Origin: Paragonimus skrjabini miyazakii
Lineage: Eukaryota; Platyhelminthes; Trematoda; Plagiorchiida; Troglotrematidae
Direction of reading: 5' to 3'
Assembly (NCBI GenBank): GCA_014338405.1
Contig: JTDE01000961.1
Coordinates: 103,805-167,804 of the forward strand
DNA length: 64,000 nucleotides
Shown here: piece by piece, positions 49,221 through 60,335 of the stretch
How the letters are laid out: each line of letters opens with the position of its first letter
How positions within the stretch are numbered: position 1 is the stretch's first letter
Translations under genes and position numbers: made by a program
Notes under the pieces: generated by a model
The model's database searches: none
Seen by the model: only the letters and a program-made list of their open reading frames with translations
What the model was told of the DNA's origin: nothing

Positions 49221-49560
49221 AAATTTAACATCACTCACGAGTGATCGCAGCTGTCGTTCCATAGACATATTAGTAAACCTCTTGCTAAAAAAGTACTAGA
49301 CTTCAGCTTTGCCCTTGTTAGGGCTCGTCAGTGGTGCATAACTTTGCCAGGACCTGGATTGGGACTTCAACTACAGTTTCCTGAGACAATCGTGTCTACT
49401 ACTGTGCCACTGACCTCACATTAAGCACGATTGAATCACCATACGTGAACATTCAACCACATTCGCTTGTGTGTGGATGAAATTCGAGTCTAGTGCTTTC
49501 TGAGTGAAATTTCTATGAGAATGCGACAACTGCGATCATTTGTGAATTATGTTCAATTTG
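49221..49560. mobile_element. SINE with inverted tail (fold-back)
   Basis: Minus-orientation SINE from 49221 (tail GTGATCGCAGCTGTCGTTCC), including CTGAGACAATCGTGTCTAC and TGTGCCACTGACCTCAC (reversed A box). A plus-orientation tail follows at 49507-49560 (GCGACAACTGCGATCATTTG). The arms are reverse complements. Confidence 0.65.
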
Positions 49561-49671
49561 TGCGAAACCAAAACCCCCCATTACTCACCAGTGCTCAAAA
49601 TAATAGTCAGCCCGTTAATGGTTTTTGTTATTTCAATCTGGGAAGAAGTCCTTGTCGAGTGGTCGTCAGTG

Positions 49672-50005
49672 GGTGTTAACAGGACAATTACTGTATCTCC
49701 TATCGAACCGTTCGGGAAACCTGATCATTGTTCACAAGCGAATGTGAGTGAACGTCCACATATGAGCATTCAGTATTGCCTAATGCGAGGCCAATGGTAC
49801 AGTGGTGAACAAGGTTGCCTCATGAAAGCGCAGTCGGAGCACTAGTCCCGACCGTAGTGATGATTCGCACAACTGGCGAGCTCTAACAATAGTAAAGCTC
49901 GAGTCTAGTGCTTTTTGTTGAAAGGGGCCGACTGGAATTTATAGGAATGTGACGGCTACAATGAGTTGTGAGTGATGCTTAATTTATGTAAAACTACAAT
50001 CCCCT
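49672..50005 (+). mobile_element. tRNA-derived SINE, plus orientation
   Basis: Head CAATTACTGTATCTCC, tRNA-like part with A box AATGGTACAGTGGTGAAC and B-box-like GGAGCACTAGTCCCG, then the body with GCTCGAGTCTAGTGCTTTTT and the tail GTGATGCTTAATTT. Confidence 0.7.
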
Positions 50006-51214
50006 ACTGCTCACCAGTACTTAGGGTTGTGTAGACCGTCAAACCGGTGTAAGCGACAGCATGCTTGCATAGAATGATTCCATTATCGTCAGCTAGTTGC
50101 TCCAACCTCACAGACAAGCTTAACCATTTAGCAAGCATTTTAGCTGGCTTCTGCCAAATCACATAGACCAAGGGACCTGGGTGGTCAACTGTTGCGTCTC
50201 ATAAATCAGCCCGAAACTCAAGTTACCGAAGCTCAACAACTCTCGTGGACCAAACCTTTTGTCTCCTACTCTTTTCAGGGATACCGCTGAGAGATCAAGA
50301 TCATGATTGACATTGTTCATTCGGATAGTTTCAAAAGATGAAACGGCATCTATGATCGATGCTCATCAGTAAAAATTCCCATTTTCAGAAAAAGAAAAAA
50401 GAATTTATGACAACCACAGAGGCATGAGTATAATCTTCACTGCGTCCTAGTTTCGGATTATTTTTCTTGATGTATGCCGGCCCACCAAACTCAGAGAAAG
50501 TCAGATACGTTAAGAACAGACAAACGTCCGATTCGGCCGAAGGTGCAATGCCCACGTTTTTACCCTGTTACGGATAGTGGAACATCGGCATTATTAGAGA
50601 CAGCTGACTATCGTAATGTTTTCAGGCTGCTGTCGATCTGGTTGATCCTAAGGTTATCCGCAACCGTCCACTTTACAAAGCAGTCTCAAGAAAATGCGCA
50701 ACTCTGCTGAGACGGTTGCACGCTCAATCTGCAAGTAGGTTTGTGACTGGCTCTACTAGTGAGGAATAATTAGCTCAAGAAACAGGACCCGTAATTAACT
50801 GAATTCCTACTGTATAACCAACACATTCAACGAGATAAGGTCCAGTTTAAGATGGCTTTTACGGTTCATTAAATCATTACTTCTTACTGGAGATCAACCC
50901 AAACAGTCACTGATAATTGTGGAAAAATTTGACCCTAGGGCAACTTCCGACTTAGGTCTCAGATAACCAAGTGGTACTTGGTTCATTGTTTATGCTATAC
51001 TAAAACATTTATTACAATTAAACTGACTGCGTGCTCAAGCAATTTCTTCCATGCATAGTACACATAATTGCCTAATAGTGATGCGTTCACTAATCAATGT
51101 ATATTGTCAAGTTCTGCACGCACACGCAAAACTGCTATCATCTGATGAACGTAATCCATTTGAAATCAACAAAAGTCTGATTGGTGTTACGCAATAGGAA
51201 GTCCTAATCGCGGG
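50006..51214. other. Unexplained sequence
   Basis: A 78-codon plus frame at 50474-50710 is unassigned; no other element is recognised. Confidence 0.35.
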
Positions 51215-51580
51215 ATTATCGATTAGAGTTAACAAACAGTAACTGTGTCTCCTCTCGAGGTGATCGGGCAACCTGATCATTACTCACAAGCGAAGGTGGT
51301 TGAGCGTTCACATATAATAATTCGGTCGTGTCTAATGTGAGGTCAATGACGCAGTCGTAAACGCGGTTGTATCATGAAAAGCGTGGCCGGAGTTCTAGTC
51401 CCGGCAGTGACAAGTATATGTACTACCCACGAGCTCTAATGGGAGCGAAACTCGAGTCTAATGCTTGTTTTCGAAAGGGGTCGACTGGAAAGTCTATTGG
51501 AATGCGACAGCTGCGATCAGTTGTGGGTGATGTTCAAATTGAAATTAACCAAATCCCCGACTACTCATCAGTAACACAAA
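51215..51580 (+). mobile_element. tRNA-derived SINE, plus orientation
   Basis: Head AGTAACTGTGTCTCCTC, A-box region GTCAATGACGCAGTCG, B box GGCCGGAGTTCTAGTCCCGG, body ACTCGAGTCTAATGC and tail GATGTTCAAATTGAAATTAA. It aligns throughout with the copy at 49.67 kb. Confidence 0.75.
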
Positions 51581-52580
51581 AATAGCCAACTGAGTAGTTA
51601 CGGTGATCTGCTGACGCGATATGCGCAGCGGTTAAACACAGAAGGTGCGATTATTGCCCATCACAAGCCATTTTGAAAAATTTACATGCTTCTGGTCATC
51701 TACGGATATTAATGGTTCAACTGTTATGAAGTATGAATAAATTTTTAAAAGGTTACGTAATAAAGTTGAGATATTATGAAAATTCGCGTATCATGTACCG
51801 TCGGATTCTTCGGTTTCAAGTCATGTACTTGAGTGGTGCTAACATAGCTACATACATTTCCTGTCATATCGCCCACCGACGACCAGTCCTCAACCTCTAA
51901 AGCTAACCACCGTATATGTTGTTAACTGTGTAGGACTGAACTGCTATTGAGTTACGTACAACAAATATTCGGTTTCCAATATCAGATTTTTGTATAGTGT
52001 CCGAGTTAACGTTTACCGGTGGTTTGCAAATTGCTGTGTTGTGTATTAAACGTGTTAGCTGTGGCGACGAGTCCATTTATTACTGACTACGTTTGACTAA
52101 CGAGGATCATTTGTATACAGTGGTGTAAAGTTTTCTATGCATCCGAACATCAGTTCAACGACTACACATACCAAGATGTGAACAGTGCACTCGAATGTAT
52201 GAAATACGGCACAAAACATGATTACTCATTTATACTTTAGTTCGCATGAGTGAACGGTTATATACGATGGAGTTCATTGGATTTTTAATGCGATTACGCT
52301 GCAAACATATGTATTGGTAGGAACGGCTAACAATGAAGTACTACTTCATACGTTGATCTCTTGATAGTGTCCCTTAAGAGACTCCTTAATGACAAGAAAG
52401 GTATGCAAAATTATTGAAAGCAAGCAATTCACATTGTCGAATAAATTACTATCACAGAGATGAAAAAGATTCTGAATCCCACGATACACTAAGTGGCCCT
52501 GTTTGGTTGTCCCGCTGCAGCAACCACTGACCGCTGATCGGACTTTGAATTAATCTGCACATCGCCTCTCAGCACACTAG
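51581..52580. other. Unexplained sequence
   Basis: Between the SINE and the unidentified gene; nothing recognised. Confidence 0.35.
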
Positions 52581-52955
52581 GATTTAGTCGAACTCGAACC
52601 AGAATTTATCATTCAGAAGCTGAGGAGATTGGTCGGAAGTTTTCAACGCCAGTTTAAAAGTTCTGTATCTGCTGGTAAAGACACTTCATGGCAGCAGGTT
52701 CTGCTGTCGGTGTCTTCAGCTATTCAAAACACAATGAAATTCGAACTACGTATTATTCCCGATCAGTGGTGTTCGTTACGTTTGCCCGGAGAACCGGTTG
52801 CTCTGCTCTTAACCTACCGTCTTCCCAGATTACGATTAATGTTTGGCCTAGCATATTGGACGGCTCCCACCAAGGCTAACAATAAAACAGACGATGTCGG
52901 CATACGTCGACTCTCAACTGTCAATTTGTTCTCACGTTTTGACCAGAGCTATTAG
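52581..52955 (+). other. Open plus-strand frame of ~124 codons, competing with the minus-strand gene
   Basis: After a possible acceptor cacactag the frame reads DLVELEPEFIIQKLRRLVGS and later MKFELRIIPDQWCSLRLPGE. It is protein-like with hydrophobic stretches, but I recognise no family. It overlaps exon four proposed for the minus strand (52818-52875), so at most one is right at that spot. Confidence 0.3.
52818..52875 (-). CDS. Unidentified gene, exon 4 (tentative)
   Basis: Acceptor ctgttttattgttag; donor GTAGGTT after GAAGACG. It encodes LVGAVQYARPNINRNLGR. Phase fits exon 3 but the exon is short and overlaps a plus-strand open frame. Confidence 0.35.
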
Positions 52956-53831
52956 TCGCCGATGGCCTTCTCACTTACTGCGTACAGATCTATTAAGGGT
53001 AATCGGACGATATGACGAAAATACCGTACCTGAATGTGGCGGCATATTAAGACCAGCTTTTATCGAGGTACCTAATGCAAAAAGTAAACTGCGACCAGCA
53101 GTAACCTCTCCCATAACCAAATCACTTGACATTAACACACGTTCTTTCACGGTCACGACTTTACCAGCATCAATAACTACTAAATCTGTCAGAATTGGGT
53201 TGATACGTCTGTCTTGATTGTTGCAATGTCGAAAGTTGAATTCGTTGAAGCATGTTTGGTTCATTTATAGAAAGTTAGTCTTCACTTTGCATCTACCTTA
53301 CCTTTGGCTGCGTACAGTAAAGAAGTATGATGAATTCTATAACTTGACTGCACGCAGATTATGCAACTGATTTCTTCTTTATTGCATTTCTCATTATGTA
53401 CTAAGCGAAAGAGTCCTGTTTGATAGTATTCGATACGCAGTCTCATTTTTCTACAATTGGTTATTTTGGACTCACTTCCAGTTAACAGGTAACCGTTTTG
53501 TGAGGCTGTGATCATTCCTTCAGTTTCCAAGACTTTCTTTGATAGATACTTTGAGTATCCCGTTAATTCACACTCAAGGTAAGACAGCATTTTATTGCCA
53601 TTTTTGCTAATAGCATAGAATAAATTCTAACCGTTTCGATCGCTTCTCTGACCTTTTCTCGGACTTAAAAGATAGTCCCATCAATCCAACTGTCCGAATC
53701 AGCGTTAATGGAATTGCCCATAAAGCATTATGCAGACAATCCCGAATCGCAAAGAGTGATCCAATCGCACCTAAACAACCAGATTTCAAGAGAACTACAA
53801 AATTCTTCTCATCTCGAGTTGTCCAATACGA
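52818..53831 (-). CDS. Unidentified gene, four phase-compatible exons (partial)
   Basis: Four minus-strand exons (53653-53831, 53302-53606, 52979-53212 and 52818-52875) join with GT-AG introns of 46, 89 and 103 nt, and every reading phase matches. The product so far is about 258 residues. I do not recognise the family. Exon 1 has a hydrophobic run (CLGAIGSLFAIRDCLHNALW). A possible fifth exon near 52.67-52.72 kb would read CCHEVSLPADTELLNWR then stop. It lies upstream of and parallel to PPEF. The 5' part is missing; RTE elements start 180 bp beyond exon 1. Confidence 0.55.
52979..53212 (-). CDS. Unidentified gene, exon 3
   Basis: Acceptor caacaatcaag; donor GTAAGTGAG after GTACGCA. 77 full codons: RRINPILTDLVVIDAGKVVT, then LMSSDLVMGEVTAGRSLLF and MPPHSGTVFSSYRPITL. 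The split codon with exon 2 gives Asp. Confidence 0.6.
53302..53606 (-). CDS. Unidentified gene, exon 2
   Basis: Acceptor tatgctattag; donor GTAAGG after GCCAAAG. 101 full codons, starting KNGNKMLSYLECELTGYSKY and including KMRLRIEYYQTGLFRLVHNE and CNKEEISCIICVQ. The longest open stretch of the gene. Confidence 0.6.
53653..53831 (-). CDS. Unidentified gene, exon 1 of the visible part
   Basis: Pyrimidine-rich acceptor tttactttactcaatcactag; donor GTCAGAG after GAAAAG. It encodes SYWTTRDEKNFVVLLKSGCL, then ALWAIPLTLIRTVGLMGLSF. It leaves with two bases of a codon, completed as Ser in exon 2. Confidence 0.5.
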
Positions 53832-54010
53832 CTAGTGATTGAGTAAAGTAAAAAACGATCCAGAAAGTAGAATGTGTTTTATACGAAGTTGTTAGAGATT
53901 ATTTGCACCATTCATTTTCTTAAAATTTGAGCCGCGCTTGTAAAGACAATATCCCTGGTTGTCGTTCATCTCGGGAATAGTGGACAAAGGTACTGAGTAA
54001 TAAACAAGTC

Positions 54011-55985
54011 ATCATCATCACAACATCCATGAGCCTCACCAGACAATACTGTGGCTCGAGCTGCCGTTCACCCCAACAGTGACGTGGAATATCCTAGAAG
54101 AGGACGTCACTAAGAAGGTTGAAAATTAACAAAAGAGGACTAAGCGGAAGAACTAAAAAATGGTGTGAACGCAGTTACACCAATGACTGCGACACACTGC
54201 CATCTCGGATAACGTCTCTGACCAACGGTTTGAGTGATCACGAGGACCTCATCCAGGTAGGCGACACCTACCCACTGTGCTCAGTGGAACAGTCAAGGTC
54301 TTCATATATGGTGACCACGTTGTTGGTTGACCACCACGCGGTTTTACCCAACTGTTGGTGGCCTCAGTTTGTAATGCCCGGTACGGTAAACGATTAGGTG
54401 ACATACGGAGTACGTGGCCCAACCATCGCAAGCTGTGTACCGTGATTAATTGACCAATTGATCGCGCATCCCGAACGTTCCGGAATACGCGCCGGCGAAC
54501 GGCCACATTGCTCATGCGATCAGCTCACTTAATATGGGCCAATTGGCGGAGACAACGATAGTCAAACACCGCAAGCTTGTTGATATCTTCCTTGCGAACA
54601 GGCCACGTTTCCGAACCACAGAGCCAATCAGAACGTACACAAGCATTATATACTCTTCCTTTCAGCGACAACCGGACGTCTTTTCGACGCCAAAGAAGAC
54701 GCAGCTTTGCAAACGCAACTCGTGCCTTTGCTATCCTTGCTGATATTACAGGCTGACGAGACAGTGCTACCCAAGTATGTGAAACTGTCCATAGTCTCAA
54801 GCGGATTACCTGAAATGAAGAAAGTAGGAGTTGAAGTGCCCCAGTCTTGAAGCAGCACTTTGCACTTTGAAGGTGCAAATCGCATTTCATACAAACCAGC
54901 ACGATCACTTGCTTTGTTCAAAATGGTCTGCATCTCTTCGACAGAGTGGCTAAGTAAGACAATGTCGTCCGCATACTCCAGATCGGTCAACCGATCACCA
55001 GAAAGAAGCTGAACACGAAGTTCACTGCAGTCCTCGAACGCATCTTCTAGAACGTCGTCCATGACAAAATTGAACAGGAAGGGAGAAATCGGACACCCCT
55101 GGCGAAAACCATTAGAAGTGATGAACGCCCGAGACAGTTGTCCATAAACTCTCATCTTGTTTGCAGAATGAGTATAATGATCTCAATAGATTCACATACT
55201 TCCCTGGTATTCCCAGAGAACGTCACGAGCAACTGAATCGAAAGCAGCCTTCAGGTCTAAAAAGACCAAGCCGTCGGTTGCCCATGAGCGTGTTGATGTT
55301 CCAAGATCTGTGATGAATACAAAACACCCTTCTGATGTGCGCCGACAGACTTTAACCGACATATTAAATCTGGCAGCCCACAAGCGACTGTTCACTGGGA
55401 TCCAATCGAGCAAACATTGCTCTGCTCTGGAACTCAGTGAGATTCCCACTTCGGTCTGACCACGAGGTTCAGCTTCGGCGTCAACAGAAACCCTGAGAGA
55501 GAAGCACTTGAATCGACAGTTATCTGGAGTTGAGCTCAAATGGATAACCGTGCTAGAATCGTAGACTCGTGTCTCCGACACACAGCATGCATTAATACCC
55601 AGACTTGAGAGAGTACTTACCACAACAGCTTGCTGACCGACTTATCGGAGAGTGCGGACATTGAAGGTGCCGATGTTTCCCAATTATCTTGGCTTCAAAA
55701 AACAATTATCGCCCGAAGGCACATGGAAGGCGGAAGACATGGGGGTAAAATAGTAGGAGAAAGTCGTGTTGGGTGAACAATGTCACTGTCGGGAGAACGA
55801 TAATTTCTGATACTTTCCGGTCGTTTATGCCGCGGAAGGGGGTTGACTCGAGGGACTCTGACTCGAAAGTCTGACCTGCGAAACAACAGGATATAGGGTT
55901 TTCTTGGGGGACCCCACTAGGAGCCAATGACTTAAGAGTCTGACTCACTTGGCAGTGAGGGGCTTGCCTAGCCCGATGGCGCAGT
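54011..55985 (-). mobile_element. RTE LINE copy with internal deletion
   Basis: The GATGATGATG tail is at 54011-54022, followed by the 3' UTR shared with the 22.6, 56.0 and 60.7 kb copies. The RT region reads RQGCPISPFLFNFVMDDVLE and LEYADDIVLLSHSVEEMQ (about 54.96-55.1 kb). The C-terminal frame has SLRWLGHVLRMSPNRLPYRA (54.4 kb). The 5' part with CVSETRVYDSSTVIHLSS lies at 55.58 kb. About 1.3 kb between the endonuclease and RT is missing (see findings). Confidence 0.9.
55192..55623 (-). pseudogene. RTE endonuclease start fused in frame to RT by deletion
   Basis: A 143-codon frame runs from endonuclease residues (ACCVSETRVYDSSTV, CLLDWIPVNSRLWAARFN) straight into the RT motif GLVFLDLKAAFDSVARDVLW. 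In the complete copy at 36-38 kb these blocks lie about 1.45 kb apart. The endonuclease catalytic part and the RT finger are gone. Confidence 0.85.
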
Positions 55986-55999
55986 GAATAAGACGTTGG

Positions 56000-56105
56000 C
56001 TTCCTTTAATACTTTTCAACCTTCTTAGTTGAGGTCAGCGGCGGCCCAAGCCACAGTGCCTTTTGGTCAGGCTCATGGCTGTTATGATGATGATTATTAT
56101 TATTC
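56000..56105 (+). mobile_element. RTE LINE 3' end scrap, opposite orientation
   Basis: Plus-orientation 3' UTR (TTTTCAACCTTCTTAG, then GCCTTTTGGTCAGGCTCATG and GATGATGATTATTATT). About 33 bp present in the 22.7 kb copy are missing after CTTAG. It is wedged between two minus-oriented RTE copies. Confidence 0.8.
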
Positions 56106-56110
56106 AGCGG

Positions 56111-59110
56111 AACATTCGAGACTTTCATAGCCAGTAAACGTGTCACTGCCTCACCAACTTACGGTTTCTCCCGACCAGCAACAGCCACAGTAAACACTGG
56201 GAGGTATAACAGACAGTACATTGATACAAGAAGAACGTGACACGTCTATCAAGGACCGTACGTAGTATCTTGATTGCCCGTCGAGAGCCCGTACATCCTC
56301 AAAATACGCGCCAACGAACTTTCGCGTTGTTGACACGGTCAGCCCACTTAATGCAAAATAACTGGCGGAGACAACCGTGATTGACTACCGAGAACCCACG
56401 AATGGGCCAGGTTTCTGAGTCAGATAGAAACCAAGCATATACACATTGTAAACCTTGAGTTTAATCGACAGATGGACATCACTGCAATACCACCAGAGAT
56501 GCAGGTTAGCGAATGCACTGCGTGCTTTTGCTATCGTCCTGAACACCTAGCCAGTAACATTACACCCTGGTGAGATTACAGTGCCGAAAAAGATGAAGCG
56601 ATGAACAGTTTCCGGCTACTTGCCAGCAGTAACAAGGAGATGGCCAGTACCATTTCAATCTTGTTACAACATTTAAATTCCGGAGGTGCAAAGTATCCAA
56701 CGCCAAACTAACCTTCACATCTAATCGGTTAAGTGTGATCCGCATGTTTTCTACAGAAATACTAGGTACAAAAATGTCTTCCGCACAGACTGAGAGCCAA
56801 CCAGCTTACTTCCTGGAAGTAGCTCTGCTCGAGATCAACGGAACCGCCGAATGCTCTTTCCAGAATGCCGGTTATCAAATTGCTGAGAAAGAATGAGGAG
56901 ATCGGATACAAATGTCGTGACACTCAATTTGAAGAACGTCCGAGACAACCGCTCATAAATCTATACCCTACACTAAAGGCGGGATACAAATAAGTCAACA
57001 GATTGACGTAGTTCAACAGGATTTATCTGAGATGAAGACATTTTTGATAAGGTTTTGGGCAGCTGGGTCAAAGACGGACTCTACGTCCGAAAGTACCATG
57101 ATCGTAGACTGAGGGAAAGTGCCGATGCTCCAGTGTCTGTCACATGATGGAGATATGAATGTTATATCTGTAACCAAGCAAAAGACCTGTTCGTCGTCCT
57201 CTTACTTGGTTTTCTCTATGTTTCATGAGCTGCCGCTTTGAGAGCCGTGAATATTTTGGACGCAACAGAGACAAGTATAACACCCCCGCATTTGTCACAT
57301 AAGTTCCTGATTACTTCTGAAAAGTGGAATGACTGCTGATAACCACCAATTGTGAGGCCTCTTCCCAACCTCCCAATCGGAAAGGAGGGAAGCGAACGCT
57401 TTAGGTGACAATCCTCCAACGCCATCTCTGGATCGGAGGCTTTTTCAGATTTCAGTTGTTTGAGCCTCAAAGCCACTTCGGATTCCGATGAAGGAGCGCC
57501 TGCGGAGTCGAACAATCTTCAACATCTACAGCTGAATCACCTGATTCAGGCCAGTTGAACTGTTCCTTGAAGTACCCAGCCAATTTGTCACGTCGTAGAG
57601 ACAGGTTGTAGACACTTGGGTCGTTTTTTTATATATCGTTTTTCCAGCATTTTATCGACGGCTAATACAAACGAGAATAATGAAAAACGATACCTGGCCA
57701 TTTTTCCCCATAAAAATGTCTCTGGGGCCGTAGTACTCATGCAGACCATTTGTAAGTTTGCGTTCAAGTTTGCAGAGGTCTTTGTCGCATTCGGAGTCAG
57801 GGTGAATCAGATGACATTGGTTCACAAGTCCTACTGAATCAATGTAAATCCAATTCTGTCGTATCTACAGTGCTTCTGTGAAACAAACCCTTTCACAATA
57901 GGTGAGCATAATTGTTGAGATTTCTGCGCAGTACTCGTTTGAGTCACTCTACTGCTGTGACCAGGGCGGTGCAATCGTCAGCCTTGTTTGATAGGCACTT
58001 AATTTCGACTGAATACTTTGTGTTCGTGAGCAGATGATCTCTAAGTAAACGGCAGAACGAGGCGGGCATGAGAAAAGTTATGATCAAGGTCAAGGAAAGT
58101 GCTGCAGAAAGAATGACACTCTTTAATGGTGTAGCACCGCCGATGGCTGATGGCGATACAATTAACTTGCGTTCATTGTTGAGTTGCACAGGGTGATCTC
58201 CAAGCGACAAACTGCCGTCGTGAGACGCGCATAATTGTAACAATCGATCTCCACTGTTGTTGCACCACACGCAAACATCGAACTTACCACCCAGGTGCTC
58301 CTTGTCTAAAGTGATACGCATGAGTCGTGCACAACGATGTTCGTTTGTTCAGTTTTTATTAGAAGATCAATGACGGCACCGTAGAAGGTGTTCTTGAGAG
58401 CATCTGAACTACTGCTTGTTGGAGGACATGTAGATAAGACAAGTGTATAACATCATTCTGGCCTGTACCGACAGCCTTTGACTAGAGCGCTAGGTCTGAT
58501 GACACATAGACGCCCATTCTATGGGGTCCAGTCAAACAGGTTCTGCTCAGCCCTAGAATTCAGTGTAATCCCTACCACAGCTTGGCCGTGGAATTTGGAA
58601 TCACTATCATCACCATCAGAGACTCGGAGAAAGAAACGATGGTCATCAACATCATCTAAGGACGAATTCAAGTGAAGGATAGTGCTACGATCGTGAAGGC
58701 GCGTTTCAGAGACACAGTACACATCGACTGCCAGGCTCGAAGGGGTGCTTGTCCAAGCAGTTTGATGATCTACTTGTCAAGGTTTATGGACTTCAACAGC
58801 GCCAATGTTTACCAGTTATATTAGCTTGAAGAGAGGGAACTTGGTGGTAGAGAAAGAAGAAAGTAAAATAGGGTAGACTGATTGGTCCAGGCGGCGATAT
58901 CTTCTGATAATTTCTGTACGTTCATGCCGCGGAAAGAAGTGGACTTGCAAAGCCCCACCCCGAGTCTTTGCTACGGAAGACCGGTCTGCAAAACAACTGG
59001 GCATAGGGTTTTTTAGAGGACCTTACAGTTTCACTCACTCGATAATCAGAGGCCTATCTAAGCACAGAGAATAGTGGATGAGGCAATGTTGTTTGATTCT
59101 GACCACTGTT
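56111..59110 (-). mobile_element. RTE LINE copy, second subfamily, degraded
   Basis: From 5' to 3' on the minus strand: 5' region like that at 55.7-55.9 kb (58.82-59.0 kb), endonuclease CVSETRLHDRSTILHLNSS (58.7 kb), GITLNSRAEQNLFDWTP, LGGKFDVCVWCNNSGDRLLQ (58.2 kb), RT entry VALRLKQLKSEKASDPEMAL (57.45 kb) and GVILVSVASKIFTA (57.26 kb). Further RT traces continue to 56.1 kb. Many breaks; the GAT tail is lost. Length is near complete. Confidence 0.82.
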
Positions 59111-59532
59111 GGCTGCAGTGGATTCATACAAAATCGCAACAGGCTTTTGAACGAAAACAAGTTTTTCGATCGTACTTGATATTACGCCGGCAATCATGGT
59201 CACCTAATGGCAATCGGAATCTTCTTGTTTCAGGGTACCCTCCCTAATTTTCTTCTTCAATGAAAAAACAGCAATGCTGAGACTATAAAGATAGTTTTTC
59301 TATGTACCCATGTGGTCGTGTTTCACTACCTAATCAATCCTGCACAGTCATTGGCTTCATTGAGAGCCAGAAGTTTCCGGTTTGAGTTAAGTAATAATAC
59401 GGCGAATGAACTGACCGAATTCACTATGTGACTATTCACCTGAGTTTGTTTGAACATCAAAGATGCTAGGTTGCGCTGTTTGTCTTCAGCCGTGCTGACG
59501 CCTTACCTCACAGAACTGATCGGCCACTTAGG

Positions 59533-59864
59533 GATATGTACTGATATTTGCTAACGAAAGCAGCGATCCGTTCTGTAAATGCGCCATCGCAACTGCAAAT
59601 GAACTTGTAGCTAATACGAGAAACAGAATTATCAGACGGAAAACGTTTGACTTTACTCAAACTTATGCTTCCAGTTGGTTGGGAGATGACCAGTTTGACT
59701 GGAAGATAAGCTCAATACCAGGCGGAGTAAAATCTATGCCGAATTATGTTGGTCAGATGATCTTCTCGGAATGCTATCTGTATGAAAATATCCTTTTTAA
59801 GGGTAGTGTGCACGACCGGTTTCGCTTGTTTCGGTTTGTTACAGATGCCAATAAACTTCTGTAG
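59533..59864 (+). other. Open frame of ~110 codons, unknown
   Basis: Reads through IATANELVANTRNRIIRRKT and WLGDDQFDWKISSIPGGVKS to SVHDRFRLFRFVTDANKLL and a stop. No in-frame ATG near its beginning, so if real it is an exon. It ends 15-30 bp before a Penelope fragment on the other strand. No family recognised. Confidence 0.25.
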
Positions 59865-59879
59865 ATATACGTTTGCAAA

Positions 59880-60335
59880 GAGTATCTTCGTTCAGAACTG
59901 CTCTTTGAAAGCAAACGTATCAGCCATACAAATTCGGTGAACTCGGCACACTAGCGTTAGAGCTAATCCGTGTTTAAAGTTGACTGGTACAAAACTGGTA
60001 GATTTGCCAAAAAAAGTGGCGCAATTTTCCCTTGAACCGTCGAATAAGTGAAGATAGATATCTGTCTCAAAACTGACGGAAAACGAAGAGTGTAAGGGAT
60101 TCATATCGCTATAAAACGTGATAAATTGGCCATGGTCAGTGAAACTCAGAATGTCGTTGGCGTATGTTTTATCAAATACAGTTGAATAAATAAAAGTGGA
60201 AATAGATAGTTCTATAATTTCTAGAAAAGTGTCGGCTAGTGTTGCGTCAAGAAGATTGCCCATAGCTACCTTATCAACCTGACTAAAAGGAAATCCTTCA
60301 AATTCAAGTTCCGCATCTTCTATGAATAAAAAGAT
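59880..60335 (-). mobile_element. Penelope-like element RT fragment, divergent
   Basis: The minus frame reads FPFSQVDKVAMGNLLDATLA, aligned with the Penelope RT entry YRQIDGVAMGSPLGP. Then come TVFDKTYANDILSFTDH (palm, Asp changed to Asn in the first catalytic position) and CRVHRICMADT, parallel to ARRICTQDS of the 41 kb copy. The frame is open for over 120 codons despite strong divergence. Confidence 0.7.
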
